Positions 61,990-64,000 of a DNA stretch of 64,000 bases are shown piece by piece. The notes under the pieces were generated by a model that was given only the letters and a program-made list of their open reading frames with translations, had not been told where the DNA came from and did not search any database. The stretch's first letter is position 1. The number at the start of each line of letters is the position of its first letter. Source of the DNA: Bacilli bacterium (GTDB lineage Bacteria; Bacillota_I; Bacilli_A; RF39; UBA660); contig JAFSDH010000001.1 in NCBI GenBank assembly GCA_017436345.1, forward strand, positions 1 through 64,000, given 5' to 3'. The translations under genes and the position numbers were made by a program.

Positions 61990-64000
61990 ATGAAATTAGA
62001 TAAAAATAAATTAATATATTTATTTCTTTTATTACAACCTTTTATTGATTTAGTAACTAGTATTATGACTAGATTTGAAATTGGTTTTATATCAATTGGT
62101 GTAGTAATTAGAGGTTTATTTATTTTATTTATGATTATATATTTATTATTCTTTTGTAATACTAAATATAAAAGATTATCAATTCTTTATGTATTTTTAC
62201 TCGGAATATATACTGTTTTATATTTTGTTGTTAAATCAGAATTATTAAGTAACTTTAATTATTTTATGACTGATATAGTATATTTATTTAAATATATGTA
62301 TTTTTTACTTTTATTTATAACAATGTTTAATTTTTATATAGAGTATAAATTGGAATATAAAAAGATTATTAATATATTTATATTTAATTTATTTATATAT
62401 TCATTGTTAATACTTATTCCATATTTAACTAATACTAGTTTTTCATCATATGCTTTAAATAGGGGAGATGGAGTAGTTGGGTGGTTTTTTGCCGCTAATG
62501 ATATTAGTGTAATATTTATTTCTTTATTTCCATTTTTGCTTTATAAATTAAATGAGAAGATTTCTTTTAAATATATTTTACTTGTTGTTTTATCTATTTT
62601 TTCTTGTTTATTAATAGGTACTAAAGTAGCTTATTTTGGTATTTTATTAAGTTTAGTTTTAGGTATTTTTTATTATTTATTTTATATTAAAAATAGATAT
62701 AAAAATATAATGCTACTAATCATAGTTTTATTAGGAACTATTTTAATAGGTAATGACTCATCTGTTGTTGGAAATATAAAAAATAGAGTAGATAAGTATG
62801 AGGAGTATCAAGAAACTGGTACAAATATAACTAAAGAAGAAGGGGAAATTGTTGTTAAGGAAGATGATACAGCTGCAACCATTATTGTATTTAGTAATAG
62901 GGATAAATTACTAAAAAGAACTTATGAAATATATGAAAGTAGAAATAGTTTAGAAAAGATATTTGGAATTGGTTTTTCTAATCGTGAAAGTGTTGATGAT
63001 AGTGGAATTGAAAAATTAGTTGAAATGGATCTTTTTGATATATTATTTCATGGTGGGATAGCGTTATTTATTCTTTATTTTTTACCATTTATTTTTATAG
63101 TTATTTATTTTATTAAATATATTATTAAGAATAAATTTAAGATTGATTTAAGAGGGTGGATTCTTGGATATTTAATTTTCTTGATATTTGGTGTTAGTAC
63201 ACTTAGTGGTCATGTTTTTTCATCACCATCAGTATTAATTTATTATACGTTTATTGTAATATTATTTTTAGAATATTTTGATACTAATAATAATTTAAAT
63301 AAAAAGAAGTTGTCGTTTTTAATGTTACATTTAGGTAATGGTGGGATTGAAAAAGCAACTGTTTCAACCGCAAATAGTTTATCTAAGTATTTTGATGTTG
63401 AACTAGTAGTTGCTTATAATTTAAGTAATCAAGTTTTATATGATATTAATGATAATGTAAAGATTAATTATTTGATAAATAATGATGTTGCTTTAAGAGT
63501 TAATAAATATAAAGAAAACTTAAAGAAAAGAGAGATTAGATTATTATTTAAAAATATTTATTTAGATTATTTTAAAAATAAAAGAGTTAAGAATTTATTT
63601 ATTGATATTTTTGATAGTATTAAGATATCTTTTTTAAAAAATGAACTAATGATAAAATATTTAAAGAAATGTGATAGTGATATTATTATTTCTACGAGAG
63701 TAGAGTATTCTGTATTATTAAGTAAATATGGAAATAAAGATTCTAAAAAAATTGCTGTTGAACATAGACATCATAATAATGATAAAAAATATATTAGAAA
63801 AATTAGAAATAATTATAATAATATAAATTATTTAGTTGTATTAACGGAAGGTTTAAGAAAAGATTATTCTAATTTTTTAAAGAGGGATTCAAAGACAAAG
63901 GTTATTACAATTCCTAATATGATTGAGAAATATCCTTCTAAATTATCTAGTTTAAAAAATAAAAAGGTTATTAGTATAGGAAGAATTGTTGAAGGAAAAA
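61990..64000 (+). CDS. O-antigen-ligase-like membrane protein fused to a glycosyltransferase (partial, runs off the window)
   Basis: The frame is open from ATG 61990 to the window end, 670 codons without a stop, so the gene is cut by the right edge. Residues 1-430 are polytopic, with about ten membrane segments and an extracellular loop (about 255-350) containing LLKRTYEIYESRNSLEKIFG, as in O-antigen ligase/polymerase proteins. From about residue 438 it becomes a soluble glycosyltransferase: KLSFLMLHLGNGGIEKATVS, VVLTEGL-like VVLTEGLRKDYS and ISIGRIVEGK, resembling GT family 4. It would join polymerisation or ligation with sugar transfer. AGGTGAT precedes the start. Confidence 0.85.
   Translation, partial: MKLDKNKLIYLFLLLQPFIDLVTSIMTRFEIGFISIGVVIRGLFILFMIIYLLFFCNTKYKRLSILYVFLLGIYTVLYFVVKSELLSNFNYFMTDIVYLFKYMYFLLLFITMFNFYIEYKLEYKKIINIFIFNLFIYSLLILIPYLTNTSFSSYALNRGDGVVGWFFAANDISVIFISLFPFLLYKLNEKISFKYILLVVLSIFSCLLIGTKVAYFGILLSLVLGIFYYLFYIKNRYKNIMLLIIVLLGTILIGNDSSVVGNIKNRVDKYEEYQETGTNITKEEGEIVVKEDDTAATIIVFSNRDKLLKRTYEIYESRNSLEKIFGIGFSNRESVDDSGIEKLVEMDLFDILFHGGIALFILYFLPFIFIVIYFIKYIIKNKFKIDLRGWILGYLIFLIFGVSTLSGHVFSSPSVLIYYTFIVILFLEYFDTNNNLNKKKLSFLMLHLGNGGIEKATVSTANSLSKYFDVELVVAYNLSNQVLYDINDNVKINYLINNDVALRVNKYKENLKKREIRLLFKNIYLDYFKNKRVKNLFIDIFDSIKISFLKNELMIKYLKKCDSDIIISTRVEYSVLLSKYGNKDSKKIAVEHRHHNNDKKYIRKIRNNYNNINYLVVLTEGLRKDYSNFLKRDSKTKVITIPNMIEKYPSKLSSLKNKKVISIGRIVEGK

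Overview
The window is very AT-rich, dense chromosomal DNA from a low-GC Gram-positive bacterium (Firmicutes, class Bacilli in the broad sense). It looks like an uncultured gut lineage near the Erysipelotrichales/RF39-type groups, though the exact lineage cannot be fixed from sequence alone. TGA is a stop codon (for example at 14838-14840 and 61982-61984), so this is not the Mycoplasma/Spiroplasma code. Typical promoters are TTGACA/TATAAT-like, often with a TGn extension. Typical ribosome binding sites are GGAGG or AGGTGAT. The organism is probably a spore former: an alpha/beta SASP gene with a sigma-G-like promoter, spoIVA and a spoVIF-like gene are present. It also has a Gram-positive envelope with an LTA synthase, a class A PBP, an LCP protein and a TagGH-type exporter.

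Layout. 1-3988 (minus): four tightly coupled genes, namely a two-TM helical protein, two small unknowns and a Ycf46-like AAA ATPase. 4143-8181: fhs, a YetF-like protein, and two unknowns each with its own promoter and terminator. 8290-11448: gatCAB. 11501-19682: an envelope and signalling stretch with a degenerate-GGDEF sensor, a YihY protein, LTA synthase, small membrane proteins and an extracellular SGNH hydrolase. 19763-25855: thiI, the SASP gene, a 68-aa protein with a GG-leader-like N-terminus, ackA, an NrnA-type phosphoesterase, ysxC and two unknowns. 26055-34438: der, spoVIF-like, a TasA-like/SipW-type/DUF5305-like trio, spoIVA, a divergent AraC regulator, an orphan VirD4/TraG-like ATPase and hup. 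The der-to-spoIVA-to-hup backbone recalls Bacillus, with inserted genes.

34517-46192 is housekeeping in Bacillus-like blocks: cca; dnaD-nth; a ZIP transporter; ponA-recU on the minus strand; gpsB and rnpB (RNase P RNA); then rodZ-pgsA-recA-rny. recA has a LexA-type box. 46264-58045 holds a small membrane protein, an ABC-F ATPase, two low-complexity membrane proteins with tandem repeats and RNase J. It also holds a surface cluster on the minus strand: an LCP protein with a PASTA domain, a membrane-anchored cohesin-like protein, and a secreted glucosaminidase ending in a dockerin. 58223-64000 is a polysaccharide locus with two GT2 enzymes, a Wzm/Wzt (TagG/TagH) exporter, and an O-antigen-ligase-like protein fused to a glycosyltransferase that runs off the right edge.

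The most interesting part is the adjacent dockerin-autolysin and cohesin-anchor pair (54256-58045). It reads as a cellulosome-style plug and socket used for cell-wall remodelling rather than cellulose degradation. Next are the Ycf46-AAA operon, the SipW/TasA/DUF5305 trio between der and spoIVA, the orphan VirD4-like ATPase, and the GG-leader-like small protein. No CRISPR array, insertion sequence, prophage, tRNA or riboswitch was recognised. The only stretch over 300 bases without a protein gene is filled by rnpB.
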